A stretch of DNA of 64,000 nucleotides from Psococerastis gibbosa (taxonomy: Eukaryota > Arthropoda > Insecta > Psocodea > Psocidae). The position numbers and the translations under genes were made by a program. Position 1 is the first letter of the stretch. Every line of letters begins with the position of its first letter. This document shows positions 32,813 to 43,060 of this stretch, piece by piece. The notes under the pieces were generated by a model, which saw only the letters and a program-made list of their open reading frames with translations, was not told where the DNA came from and ran no database searches. The stretch covers positions 4,898,001 to 4,962,000 of the forward strand of contig OZ020486.1 in the NCBI GenBank assembly GCA_963971405.1, read 5' to 3'.

Positions 32813-32922
32813 GTAGGTTGCTTAACTTTGGTTATGATAGGTTGCTTAACTTTGGTTATGATAGGTTGCTTAAATTTGGTTATGATATAGGTTGCTTAAA
32901 TTGGGTTAAGATACATAGGTTT
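32813..32922 (+). repeat. 24-bp minisatellite, about four units
   Basis: AGGTTGCTTAACTTTGGTTA with TGAT is repeated, the last two units diverging (AAATTTGG, AAATTGGG). The first unit overlaps the candidate splice donor. Confidence 0.92.
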
Positions 32923-33103
32923 CTTTTCTAAAGAAGTGCTGGTGAATCAGTCATCGTTCGCAGCTTCTTGCCAATTACCATAGCTCCCGTAGCCTGTAGG
33001 CCCAAGTGGTCTAATCAGGCCTTAACTTCCCCTTTGGTTCCTATCTCGCTTTTAACTGGCGATTATTTTGAAACCTGGGATAAAAAATGTAAACAAGATT
33101 ATT

Positions 33104-33958
33104 GCTTTCCAATTTATACGTAGTATAAGGAAAGCTTTGTGATGAGGTACCAGGAACCCAAAAAGTGATTTTTACGAAATGTCTGTCTGTCTGTCGCTCT
33201 GTCTGTCTGTCTGTCTGTCTGTCTGTTCACCGATTTCCGGGCAAACTACTCAGCCGGTTTTGATGAAATTTGGCATGTAGGTTCACAAAAATCATACCTC
33301 AGGACTATTTTTTTTATTTTGGGCTAACTCAATTTGGGGGGGGGGGGGGTTTATTCTCAAAAAAATAAAAATAAACGTATAAAAAAATTATTTCCCAAAA
33401 ACGGCTCCAACGACTTCTTTTAAATTCACATAATATGTAGTCGATATTAATGTTAACAAAATGCGGGGGGTCGCTTGCCCCTTGATAGTTTGCTTCTGGG
33501 GGTAAAAAAATAAAAATAACTCAATTTTAATGAAAAATGAATAAAAAATAATTTTTCTGCGGAACCTTTCTATCGATGATTTCAACCTTCATGTATGTTT
33601 TAGTTGCTCAATAGGGTAACAGAAACGGACAGGTTACATTCCCAAAAACATATTTGCTGCTGCGCAAAAAATTATTTTTTGAGAAATTATGGAAAATTCA
33701 CGCTCCAATACATTACATGCCATAAGTGTCAATCGTGTCATTGTTGTACTACTGTTACAATGTATTGATCTGTTCGCTCCAGAATATGCAATTGAGTTTA
33801 AAGGGGTTTTTAATATATTTAGGTGAACCCCCCCCCCCCCCCCTCGAGGGATCTGAAATGTAACCATAGGGAAATTATTTCCTATGAAATTACACATGTC
33901 TATATCTACTTCTTTATAAATTGGAATGCATGTTCGAGTAAACTCGGACCGGTTCTTT
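33104..33958 (+). mobile_element. Family A element, most complete copy
   Basis: Runs from GCTTTCCAATTTATACGTAG to ATAAATTGGAATGC at 33929, so the ends carry the inverted motif GCTTTCCAATTTAT. A conserved GTTCGAGTAAACTCGGACCG segment, itself able to form a CGAGT-AA-ACTCG hairpin, follows in several copies up to 33958. Inside are a TCTGTCTG microsatellite (33181-33228), a G tract (33336-33350) and a C tract (33825-33843). No coding capacity. Probably a non-autonomous DNA transposon; the superfamily is unresolved because no target duplication is clear. Confidence 0.7.
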
Positions 33959-34420
33959 TATAATGGAAAGTGCTATTCAAAATTGTTTTGTTGACATATT
34001 TAGCCCCAAGAATAAGCTATTGTATAGTATACCAAAAGCCATAGTCGGTCTGCTGCTGATAGGGCACACCTCACGATAGAAGCTGCAGGCTCGATGCCTG
34101 CAGCTGTTGGTGTAAAGCCGAAAACATAGATACCGATTGTCTGATTGTTTTGGTTTGGCCAAAGGGTATTCGGTCGGACTAGCCTATTTTTGACAGTAAA
34201 AAATCAGCGACGGTAAATACATGGCCATCCGCAAGATGAAATATGAGGGGGGTCAAGGGCGAATGAAAAAAAATAAAAATTCCACAATATTTTTTTTTTG
34301 GGGGGGGGGCAGATAGGGGATAAAGTAATATTATAAATAAATAATCAATAATTACGATGAATCCTTCAATTTTTTATATTTAATATAAGTGGCCAATTGG
34401 GCAGTTTAGAAAACATCAAT
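33959..34420. other. No gene recognised; short palindrome at 34081-34105
   Basis: AGCTGCAGGC...GCCTGCAGCT forms a short palindrome. A G tract is at 34300-34309. Confidence 0.4.
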
Positions 34421-34620
34421 ATGAGAAAGAAAAGTCTAGGAAAGTTCATTTTGTTGTTGATAAATTTCTTGATTTTTATTAAAAAAAAAGTAATAATAAT
34501 AATAGTAATTATGTTTTGTACCTAATTAGGAAATTAGTACCATTTTTTCCGGGTCAATCGAGGTGGGTCAGATGACCCATCTGCCCATAGCTGTTGACGG
34601 CCATGGGTTAATAAATATGC
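34421..34620 (+). repeat. Family E repeat (copy 2)
   Basis: Same blocks as 15535-15720, including TCCGGGTCAATCGAGGTGGG and CATCTGCCCATAGCTGTTGA. About 70 bp upstream of a family J copy. Confidence 0.7.
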
Positions 34621-34689
34621 GCGTGGTGAGGTATGAAAACAGAAAAGGAAAAATTGAAAACAATCTGAACTCTTAAGTCTAAAACTTAA

Positions 34690-34935
34690 ATTGACTCGTA
34701 TCTGTACTTAGTTAAGTCATGCTTTCGCCTGTTTCATTGCGTCAATGGTAAGCTTGTCTCAGCTTGTCCATTATCGCTAGTAGCCGGAGTAGGTTGACAT
34801 CGAGGATGTTTACCAGTTTGCGAATGGCCAAAAATTCATGCGGAAACAATACAAATCATGTCCAAAATCCATGGGGTCGTTGGCCTAGGTCTATAAAAAC
34901 GTCCTTCATGACGTTATCATTTTTTATAACTAGAC
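34690..34935 (+). repeat. Family J interspersed repeat
   Basis: Contains TATCTGTACTTAGTTAAGTC, GCTTGTCTCAGCTTGTCCAT, GTAGGTTGACATCGAGGATG and CCATGGGGTCGTTGGC. It lacks the AAGGGACCTA end seen at 13978. Confidence 0.7.
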
Positions 34936-35068
34936 CAGAGGAGTCCTAAATGTGCCCAATCATGTAAAGGCAATTTTATTTCATTTTGAGTTGTTAAAAT
35001 AGGCACTGTAGATCATTTGTTTGAGAACTCAACCAACTACAAGCAAGCCTTGTAGTTGGTCGAGAGAG

Positions 35069-35217
35069 AGGGATCCAGGCCATTTGGGGGGGGGGGGGCA
35101 GTTGTGGGTCAAAATAGGAAAAACATATGTAGGATCGATTAAATCAGAGCGTAATAAATTGATTTACCAAATTTGGGGGAGGGGGGGGGAGGGTAGCTGG
35201 CCCCATATCCGTCCATT
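35069..35217 (-). mobile_element. Family D MITE (reverse copy)
   Basis: Reverse complement of the D consensus: GGGATCCAGG, a G tract, GTGGGTCAAAATAGGAAAAA, GATCGATTAAATCAGAGCG, a second G tract, then ATATCCGTCC. Target duplication not clear. Confidence 0.7.
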
Positions 35218-35617
35218 TGTCTATGGTACAAGGTCACATCAGAAATTAGAGAATTTACAAAAATCTCGACCTGGTGGGATTCACCATATTCAGTATCATA
35301 TACCATATTATAACACTGCAATATGTATCAAAATTACCAGTTGTGAACCGGAAAATCGAGTTTATAGGTTTGGCAAAGAAAGGACAAATTGCCCACCGGG
35401 CTGGACCTGGATTCTACCTAAATCGCTGACTTTTACGGCATCGTTGCTGGCCATGTCGCTGACCACATTATAAGCAGAATAGTGGTCAATTGAGAGGTTC
35501 CTGTAACAGGCTTTTTTAAAAAAAAAAAATTAAGGCTAGGTCAGTATTTGCGGCAGGGCCGTGCTGTGCTATGAGATGGGATAAAGCGGTTGGTTCAGGT
35601 GCTGCGTCAGCAAGAGT
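35218..35617. other. No gene recognised
   Basis: No supported coding frame or repeat match. Confidence 0.4.
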
Positions 35618-35620
35618 TTA

Positions 35621-35769
35621 GGCGGCGATTCCACATACGTCAATCGTCAATGAAAAATTGGAAAATGACGTTTTAGCAGACATTAAAGACACAAAAAATT
35701 CTGCTACCACGTCAATTTACGTCATTTTTTTATTTTTCATTGACGATTGACGTATATGGAACACCCACC
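35621..35769. mobile_element. Palindromic MITE F1 (type 1 ends, shared core)
   Basis: A 149-bp near-perfect palindrome: GGCGGCGATTCCACATACG...TCAATCGTCAATG on the left pairs with CATTGACGATTGACGTATA...TGGAACACCCACC on the right. TTA flanks both sides (35618-35620, 35770-35772). The inner arms carry ACGTTTTAGCAGACATT / TCTGCTACCACGT, the core shared with F2, F3 and F4. It fits a PIF/Harbinger-type fold-back. Confidence 0.88.
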
Positions 35770-35772
35770 TTA

Positions 35773-36160
35773 CGGGAGTAGATAAGAGCATGAACTTTTT
35801 CCTCTGACAATAAAACACAGTATCCCCATTTTTCAGACTTTGTGCTGCCCTCCCCCCGCCCCCCAGCGCAAGGGCGGATTTTGCTTGGTGTGGGTATAGA
35901 CACTGCCCTTGTGGCGGACATTAATAATTATTGCATTTATAGTGGGGGGTGGGGGGGAGGGTGTTCTCTAATGAAAACGCTATTTTTTATTTAAAAAAAG
36001 AAATGCGCACCTAAATTAGAAAAATTATTCCTTAATATCTGATAATTATTAAATAATATGCAAAAACAATGGTTAACGTACGCGTGCGTGGACACTCCGC
36101 GCGCGCGAACTTAGGCATTTGCCTCAGATGCCTATTGGTAAATCCGCTACTGCCCAGACG
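35773..36160. other. Unannotated; hAT-like right end at 36136-36157
   Basis: ATTGGTAAATCCGCTACTG resembles a hAT terminus (inverted partner at 28556). An alternating CGCGCG stretch lies at 36099-36107. The left partner is not found here. Confidence 0.35.
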
Positions 36161-36282
36161 ACACAAAACAAATTATCACACTCTCAAAATTCAGTCTCAT
36201 CAGTGCACTGTATTACTGATGAAATCATTAAAATCATTAAATTTCAGTAACCATTAACACGGTTATACAATCTCTTTGTACG

Positions 36283-36346
36283 TGCTAAAATTAATTAAAT
36301 TAAATTAATAATTTAAATTAAATTAATAATTTAATTAAATTAAATT
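36283..36346. repeat. (TTAAAT)n low-complexity repeat
   Basis: Imperfect repeats of TAAATTAAATTAATAATT. Confidence 0.85.
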
Positions 36347-36443
36347 GGTACTAAAAACAATATAAAGAGGCAGGCATTTTCAAGTAAGTACATTTAATTG
36401 TATTTTCTTCTATCCACGGTTAGTTTAACGCAGAAGGGATCTA

Positions 36444-36687
36444 GAAAGGTAGTATGGTTGGACTCTGTCCCAGGCCACGGTGTGGGCCCATAGGACAGGG
36501 GACCTCCTGCATGATTATAGTGGATTCCGAACCACTTGGGAAACGCAGTGAAGTCACACGATTAGTTCGGAGGTGACCAGGACAAGTCCTACCATGTTTC
36601 CCTACCGGCACTGTGCACACTACCAAGTTATCTGCATCTTTGAACCTGCTCTGGTCCGCTGGATTCAACTTGGTAAGGCGGCCGGCT
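36444..36687 (-). repeat. SINE-C copy with ~13-bp target duplication
   Basis: CAGAAGGGATCTA (36431-36443) and CAGAAGGGGTCTA (36688-36700) flank the copy, with one mismatch. Internally shortened near the 3' tail, like the 757-992 copy. Confidence 0.88.
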
Positions 36688-36778
36688 CAGAAGGGGTCTA
36701 AATGTGAATGTTTGTTTAGCAGCTATTTTTGGAGTGAAAAGTAATATCAACTCGTCTAGGTGGTATATTCATAAAGCA

Positions 36779-36928
36779 TTCTTACGCTCAGCTAGGAAGG
36801 CCAGGGGCCACCTGCTTTACATGCCCTCCGAAGTATAGCTCGAAAATGCATGTACTTAGCTTGTGAGGAACTCGAACCAACAACCTTTCGGGTGAAAGTC
36901 AGAATCCGTAGTACTACTCTGCATGCCA
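36779..36928 (-). repeat. SINE-B, 3' tail missing
   Basis: Minus strand shows GTAGTACTACGGATTCTGAC, GGTTGTTGGTTCGAGTTCC (a close B-box match) and GCTTCGGAGGGCATGTAAAG, but no hairpin or (TTTA)n tail. Confidence 0.8.
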
Positions 36929-36974
36929 GTAATATTGCAGTTTGTTTGTTGCCCCCCCCCCCTCAGTAGGCCTG

Positions 36975-38790
36975 GGGCCTTCGGATATATCCAGGGTTGG
37001 ACGAATTTTACGCTTACGATGGATCCGATTACGATTTTTAGCAACTATGGAGCTTCATCGATAATCCATTAAATAAATAAATAAATGATGACTTTTTGTT
37101 CTATTACTAAGCCTGCCTAGTGGAGTTATATAATATGTAGGTGATTTAACACCGATATCATGATGATAATTAATTCTGTAATCATATATTACGGTAGAGA
37201 ATTTAATGACACACCTAGTTGGCAGTCGATTTTGGCAATCAATTTTGTATTTTGTCATTTTTCGCCATTTTTCCTCAACACTTTGGGGTGAAAAAATTCA
37301 GGATTGAAAAAAATTTACGTCTAACTTCGAAGCCTCCTCAAGAATAATTTATGTGATTTAACATAGGTAATATATAATAATAGATAATAATCGATTTTTT
37401 AACGGCACATAGGCAAACTTATCAATTTAAAAAAAGAAAATCATCAACACATTAGGGGGAAAAATCAAGAGTTGGAAAAAATGTGAGCCTATGATGCAGA
37501 CAACTATGAAACCTCCTCATTATTTCATTGAAGTGACAGATAATATATATATATATATATAATAATAGATAATAATCGATTTTTTAACGGCACATAGTCA
37601 AACTTATCAATTTAAAAGAAAATCTTCAACCCTCTAGGGAAAGATCAAGAGCCGGAAAAAATGTACGGCTTAGATACAGGCAACTATGGAAGTCCTCATT
37701 ATTTAATTTGGGTAATTTAACACAGATAACATGATTACAATCATCATTCATTAGTGTAATAAATTACAATAGAATGTTAGCGAATATAACGACACGTGGT
37801 AGCCTTGCGTCATTGACAGTCAAACATGACAATTTTTGCAGGAGTGAAAAAAATAAAAATATAGGATTCGATCAAATTTACACCTACAGGTATATGATTC
37901 AGGCCAACTTTGGCGCCGCCTCACTAATTCATTTTATTCAATTTATTGGCATTTTCCTTCAAAGCTTTGGGGTGAAAAAAATCCAGGGTTAGATACAAGT
38001 TACGCCTAGAAAGTAGGCAAACTTTGGAGATTCCTCATTATTATTAATCCATGTGATTTAGCCCGGATTTCATGAACATCATCATTTTTCAAATCATGTC
38101 ATTAGTCGGAATTTAACGGCTAGTTGGCAGTAAAACTTGTCAATTTCACGGCATTTTCCTTTAAAACTTTGGGGTGAAAAAATCCTGCATTGGATAAAAT
38201 TTACCCCTAGAATGTAGGGCAACTATGGAGCCGCCTCATTAATTCATTTATGGGATTTAACACAGGTTAGATGAAAATCATCATTTCTCAAATTATACAT
38301 TACAGTAGGGATTTAAAGGCACATGGGCTAGTTGGCAATAAAACTTGCCAATTTACAGGCATTTTCCTACAAAACTTTGGGGTGAAAAAAATCCAAGGTT
38401 GGATTTACACCTACAATGCAGACTAACTTTGGAAATTTTTCATTAGCTTCATTTATGCGATTTAAAGCAAATCGCATGAAAACAATTATTTCTCAAACCA
38501 TACATTACATCAGTCGGGATTTAACGACCCATAGGTTAGTTGGCAGTAAAACTTGGCAATATATTGGCATTTTCTTTCATAACATTGGGGTGAAAAATCC
38601 AGCGTTTGATAAAATTTACGCCTGGAACGCAGGCTAACTTTGGAGATTCTTCATTAAATCAATTTCAGTGATTTAACACAGTTAACATGACGATAATCAT
38701 TAGTATAATCGTACATTACATTCGAGATTTTAACGACACGATGGTTACCTTGGTAGTCAAGTCTGGCAGTTTTATAGTACGCTCATTAAC
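36975..38790 (+). repeat. Satellite-like tandem array, ~190-bp unit, about nine units
   Basis: Each unit contains CTTTGGGGTGAAAAAATCC, a GGATAAAATTTACGCCTA block, GGCAACTATGGAG-CCTCATT, TGTGATTTAACACAG and TTAACGGCACAT. The GGGGTGAAAAA block recurs near 37284, 37970, 38168, 38379 and 38586. The units between (about 37450, 37635 and 37835) are more diverged. Spacing is roughly 170-210 bp. Non-coding; the first unit is broken by a SINE-B fragment. Confidence 0.9.
37070..37130 (-). repeat. SINE-B 3' fragment inside the tandem array
   Basis: (AAAT)n, then ACTTTTTGTTCTATTACTAA, GCCTGCCTAGTGGAGTTA: the 3' end of SINE-B on the minus strand, inserted between CATT and the GTGATTTAACAC part of one array unit. 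Confidence 0.85.
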
Positions 38791-39340
38791 AAACCTGTAA
38801 AATAATTTATATCGCAAACAGTAAAGATTACAATCAGCTGGTTTTTACAGTCATATCAACAAAAACATTATTGGGCACTTGCAATGTTTAGCATTCCTTT
38901 ACCGCATCAAGTATATTCTGGTACCAATGCAATTGCTGGAAGTTGTTGACCCACATAGAATAAGATCTGTTTCCTTATTTTTATTCGCGAAAAGATAATA
39001 ACTATTTTGAAATTATTTCAGTAATGTTTAAATCCACACTCCCGTGTAATACCTCGCCATAGTAAAAATAAAATAACAAAGTTAATAACAAAGCCATTTT
39101 ATTTTTGACTATTTTGAAACTTCTCCCAAGTATTCTCTTTCGCGTTATAAGTTCACAGGTATGTTTACACGCAAATGTTCAGGAAATGCACTTTCCATTG
39201 TACAATAATTATCTTGTTTATACGTTTTTAATCCCAGGTTAAGATTAAAATAATATTGTCATAGTAGACCCGCCGATACAATTAAGTTAGTTCAGTTCCA
39301 GTAAGCTTCTGAACGTATCGTACAATATGCACAAGATGTG
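38791..39340. other. No gene recognised
   Basis: No supported coding frame or repeat match. Confidence 0.4.
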
Positions 39341-39348
39341 TTTAAAGG

Positions 39349-39529
39349 CAAGGCCGTGCCCAGGTTTTGATTTCTGGGGGGGGGGGGGTCCAAATTTTTT
39401 TTAAATGTAATTTGTTAATGAATCATTGGATAAATTCTTCAAACCATACAGGTTTACATACAAACATTTATTTCGGGGGGGGGGGGGGGGGTCCGGACCC
39501 CATGGACCACCCCCCTGGGCACGGCCCTG
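39349..39529 (+). mobile_element. hAT-type MITE, CAAGGCCGTGCCCAGG family (copy 2)
   Basis: 181 bp, ends CAAGGCCGTGCCCAGG and CCTGGGCACGGCCCTG, flanked by the perfect 8-bp duplication TTTAAAGG (39341-39348, 39530-39537). Its target resembles that of the 8674 copy (TTGAAAGG). G tracts of 13 and 17 bases lie inside the two ends. Confidence 0.94.
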
Positions 39530-39638
39530 TTTAAAGGCTTTAATTCATCAACAGTAATTCTTAACCCTGACAAAAAATTGGCTTTCTGCCATGTAAAAAT
39601 TATTTCACAAAGGGTTAGTCAGACTTACATTGTCTGCT

Positions 39639-39921
39639 ACCGGCCGCCATACCAAGTTGAATCCAGCGTACCAGAGCAGGTTCAAAGCTGCAGATAACTT
39701 GGTCGTGTGCCCAGTGCCGCTAGGGAAACATGGTAGGACTTGTTCTGGTCACCTCCGAACTAATCGTGTGACTTCATTGTGTTTCCCAAGTGGTTCGGAA
39801 TTCACTATAATCAGGAAGTCCACTGTCCTATGGGCTGGGGTAGGACAGTCAAGTCGGGGTCGCTCTATGGGCCCAAATATGAGGCCTAAGTCGTTATTAA
39901 CCCGACGAACACTACTAATAC
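39639..39921 (+). repeat. SINE-C, full-length copy with 13-bp target duplication
   Basis: TACATTGTCTGCT at 39626-39638 and 39922-39934 flanks it perfectly. Plus-strand order: CCGGCCGCCATACC head, CAGAGCAGGTTCAAAGCTG, GTAGGACTTGTTCTGGTCAC, GTTTCCCAAGTGGTTCGGAA, CAAGTCGGGGTCGCTCTATG, CGACGAACACTACTAATACT tail. An uninterrupted frame crosses most of it, as in other copies. Confidence 0.92.
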
Positions 39922-40071
39922 TACATTGTCTGCTGTGTTAATATTTATTAGAAGCTAGGGTCTCAGAGTCATCGAACAATTAGGGCGGAGCCCATTGTCA
40001 TTGGATGGGGGCGACGTCAGCGGGCAATGTAGGTCCAACTAACACTTTGTTAAATAATGTTACACCATTGG

Positions 40072-40150
40072 GTTACTTGTAAGAGTGGGCCGAATGGCCC
40101 AAAATTCGCTCATATGGAAAATAAAGACAATTTTCTTTCTTTCTTTCATT
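40072..40150 (+). repeat. Family I module (copy 3)
   Basis: TTGTAAGAGTGGGCCGAATG, GCCCAAAATTCGCTCATATG, AATAAAGACAATTTTC, then a (TTTC)n tail. Confidence 0.85.
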
Positions 40151-40465
40151 GTCATTAACCTTTGCCACGAGCAATAGATGTTAAATTGAATTACGTCAAC
40201 CTATTAAAAAAATTAAAAATACTGTACATACTAAACAGAGGTACTGTATGCCATGCGAATACACAAACAGACGTAAAAGTACATGACAACTTTTTTTTAT
40301 AATTGTACCTGATATTAAATTCGATCCACGTTTCGATATTGAGTTACAATGAATTGGCATGACTAATTTGTTATTTCCTTACTGCTTACGATTTAAAATT
40401 CCATTTATGAACAACAGCAGGTGCTCGACTGACATTATATCGATAACAGCGTTATAATAATATTG
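40151..40465. other. No gene recognised
   Basis: No supported coding frame or repeat match. Confidence 0.4.
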
Positions 40466-40469
40466 GTAT

Positions 40470-40580
40470 TGTCTCCGCTGGTTGGCGACTTCACTTGTCA
40501 GAGCTGCAGCCTCCAAGGTCTAACTTGACACGATGATCGACAATCTCCGACAGAAGAGGCATTTAAAGAATGAGAAAGTC
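40470..40580 (+). pseudogene. LINE extreme 3' fragment
   Basis: Across frame changes it reads LVRAAASKV, then DTMIDNLRQKRHLK, matching the last ~25 residues and tail of the LINE at 18330-18625 (RAAVSKVQIAQMIANLQR). Only the terminus remains. Confidence 0.65.
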
Positions 40581-40591
40581 AGTGGCGTAAC

Positions 40592-40965
40592 AGAAGGGTA
40601 GCAAGTTACGCAAAAAATGTTTTTGGATTTTCTGAAAAATATGTATAAATAAAATGTAAAAAAAAAACAAATTTAAGTGAGCCCCACTGCTTTGTCTTAC
40701 GTAAAGGCCACCCCCCCCCCCAAATTTTTTGGAGAAGGTTGTCGCTCTATAGAAAAATAAAAATTTAATTTCAAATTTATATTAAGTACATGAAAATGCC
40801 TGATGCAGGGGGAATACGCGCTCCACGGCTCCAACGCCTGCCCACATCTTGCCCCTAGTAAATCCAGAAAAGTTTATTTGAAACCGTTTACCTACTACAA
40901 ACCAAGGGTCCCTTGACAGAATTTTCTACAGGCCCCGCGCTTAATCCGGCACTGGGTCTGCCCAC
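40592..40965 (+). repeat. Family K repeat ending CGCGCTTAATCCGGCACTG
   Basis: The part 40855-40965 (AAGTTTATTTGAAAC, CAAACCAAGGGTCCCTTGAC, CTACAGGCCCCGCGC) matches 42812-43128. It provides the uninterrupted version of the site hit by the hAT-like element at 42868-43060. C tract at 40711-40721. Confidence 0.6.
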
Positions 40966-41007
40966 TCCCAAATTTAGCAAAATAGCAATTTTTTCAGAAC
41001 ATTTTAG

Positions 41008-41184
41008 CAGGGGCGGTTTCAGAAAAAGTTTTCGGGGGGGGGGGGTGGTGACCTGAAAAATATCGCGTTTCCCTTACTTGAGTAACAATTTCTCTTCATT
41101 TCCTTCAAAAGTCCATTCTATCTAGTATAAAGCTATTTTTCTCGGAGGGGGGGGGGACACCGCCCCCCCAAGGATCCGTCCCTG
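41008..41184 (+). mobile_element. hAT-type MITE with perfect 8-bp duplication
   Basis: 177 bp, ends CAGGGGCGGTTTCAG and GGATCCGTCCCTG, flanked by CATTTTAG (41000-41007, 41185-41192). G tracts at 41035-41045 and 41145-41155. Confidence 0.9.
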
Positions 41185-41412
41185 CATTTTAGGGAATCGT
41201 TTAAACGGATGAAGTCACATTTAAGAAACTTCTGGGGCAAGGTAACCATCACTTCGGGTCGTCCTTGCACTCATAAGTGGATAAACTGTCGTATATAGAC
41301 GTTGCATGAAAATTGGACCCCCCCCCCCCCACACACATAAAATCTGGCTATCTGTATTACGTATTTTTAGTTGTATAGAAAGAAAATTCTCAACAGCCCT
41401 CAGGCTTACACC

Positions 41413-41650
41413 CAGTGGCGGCGCTACGGGGGTGCCCGAGGGGGCCTGGCCCCCCCAACAGTTTCTCTGGCCCCTCCATGGCCCCCCCCCCCCACTTTTG
41501 AGATATTGTACATGTTGTTCAATTGCAGAATTATTGAACGTTATACCTACCCCAATGAAAAATTTTATGTTTTTTCATTGCCCCCCCCCCCAGATAGAAG
41601 TCATGCCCCCCCTTGGCCCCACCACCTTTAAATTTCTAGCACCGCCACTG
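41413..41650 (+). mobile_element. hAT-type MITE, CAGTGGCGGCGCTACGG family
   Basis: 238 bp, ends CAGTGGCGGCGCTACGG and TCTAGCACCGCCACTG, flanked by the perfect duplication CTTACACC (41405-41412, 41651-41658). Same family as 7859-8080. Open frames across it are GC-rich artefacts. Confidence 0.94.
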
Positions 41651-41658
41651 CTTACACC

Positions 41659-42237
41659 CTTGCTACACTGTTCCCCATTGTCCAATCCCGAACGAACGAT
41701 CACCTTGTCTACTTGTAAATTCTTAACATTCTATAATCATAACAAAGAAAAGTTAAAACTAAAATTAAATAAATCAAATATAACCTATAACTATAATAAA
41801 ACTAAATAAATCAAGAATCAATTGCAGGTATGCAGAAAAAAATTATGCTTAGATTTGCCTATTAACTCCGTTTAAAAAAAAAATATAAGAAGGGCAAATA
41901 AATTTATGCACTATAAATGAAATAAATGGAGGCAAAGACAGACAGTTTCTTTATCAAGATGGCGCGTACCGAAAGCCCTAATGAAGGCGTTGTCGGGTAC
42001 ATTTACATCGGCACTTATCCGGTGGATGTGTATTTACAAAAAACCCAGGTACACAAATTAACATCTTATCGCTGTGACATAAGTCAAATATGAGCTGGTT
42101 TAGGTTTTCTGTACCTGCCGTGCTGAGATTTATTGCGATGAGATCAAATTAGGTACAATGCGGGAATTATACCTATACAGGGTGTGTTGGGGAAATATAA
42201 ATATTTATTTTGTGTGTCCACTTACCTGTGATAAACT
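41659..42237. other. No gene recognised
   Basis: No supported coding frame or repeat match. Confidence 0.4.
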
Positions 42238-42406
42238 CAGTGTCGGATTAGCAGGGGTAGCAAATGTTACGGCCCTTACGAGTTACGGGCCCCGGGAATT
42301 TGGGGGCCACGCGCTCCAACGCCTGTCTGACCGCAATAAAAAATATTAATGAAATGAAATGAAATGAAATGAAAACGGCTTTATTGATAAATACAAAAGC
42401 TATAAA

Positions 42407-42600
42407 GTCGTACGGACTCTGACTTTCACCCGAAAGGTTGTTGGTTCGAGTCGCACACTGGCTACATTTTCTGGCCATGCTTCGGAGGGCATATAAAACA
42501 GGCGGTCCCGGACCTTCCTAGTTGAGTGTAAGAGAGGGCTTTATAGCCCTAACTCCGCTAGGTTGGCTTAGTAATAGAAACAATAAAAAGTCCTTATTTA
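42407..42600 (+). repeat. SINE-B nested in a retroposon tail
   Basis: GTCGTACGGACTCTGACTTT, GGTTGTTGGTTCGAGTCGC (B-box-like), GCTTCGGAGGGCATATAAAA, GGGCTTTATAGCCCTAACTC, CAATAAAAAGTCCTTATTTA. Confidence 0.88.
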
Positions 42601-42867
42601 CATTCTTGTTTTCATGGTAACCCTAAAAAGATTGTACTATAGAGGTAGTACTTAAAAATTATTCAAAGATTAAATGAGAAAAAAAACGGAAGAGAAAGAG
42701 AGAAAAAAAAAGAAAAGTATTTGCAAGGTGGATCCTATATCCTTAATTAATTAATTAATTAATTATATTGAAAGCGTTATATCTCTAAATTTGCCCATAT
42801 TAAATCCATCAGAAAAGTTTATTTGAAACAGTTTTGTTTTATTTAGTACCCTAAACTTGAGAACCCA

Positions 42868-43060
42868 AGGCCGTAGCCAAGGGGGGGGGGGGGTGTTCAT
42901 GGGGGTTCAAACCCCCCCCCCCCCCCCCCGAAATGTAATAGCTTCATACTAGATAGAATCGGATTTTGAGAGGAAAAATAAAAACCGCTATGTAATACCC
43001 AATGAAATTTCTAAACCCCACCCCCCCGAAAAAAAATCCTGGCCACGGCCTTGTGGAGAA
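42868..43060 (+). mobile_element. hAT-like MITE, CAAGGCCGTAGCC ends
   Basis: Left end CAAGGCCGTAGCCAAGG, right end CCTGGCCACGGCCTTG. TGAGAACC on the left and GGAGAACC on the right are a near duplication. Very long G and C tracts at 42879-42893 and 42911-42930. Confidence 0.7.

Noticed and set aside
33104-33958. Helitron, because of the hairpin near the right end of family A
   Set aside because: The sequence after the hairpin does not end in CTRR in any copy and the left end is not TC. The inverted GCTTTCC motif argues for another class.
35021-35473. 150-codon plus-strand frame
   Set aside because: Spans the family D MITE and its G tracts; no domain and no consistent coding composition.
36975-38790. 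CRISPR array
   Set aside because: The repeat unit is ~190 bp, contiguous and diverged, with no short repeats and unique spacers. It is a eukaryotic tandem array.
39639-39921. Protein gene in the SINE-C open frame
   Set aside because: The frame lies in a retroposon with target duplications and repeats in six places; no domain, no splice context.
41306-41809. 167-codon proline-rich frame
   Set aside because: Crosses the hAT MITE at 41413-41650 and its C tracts; proline runs come from CCC codons.
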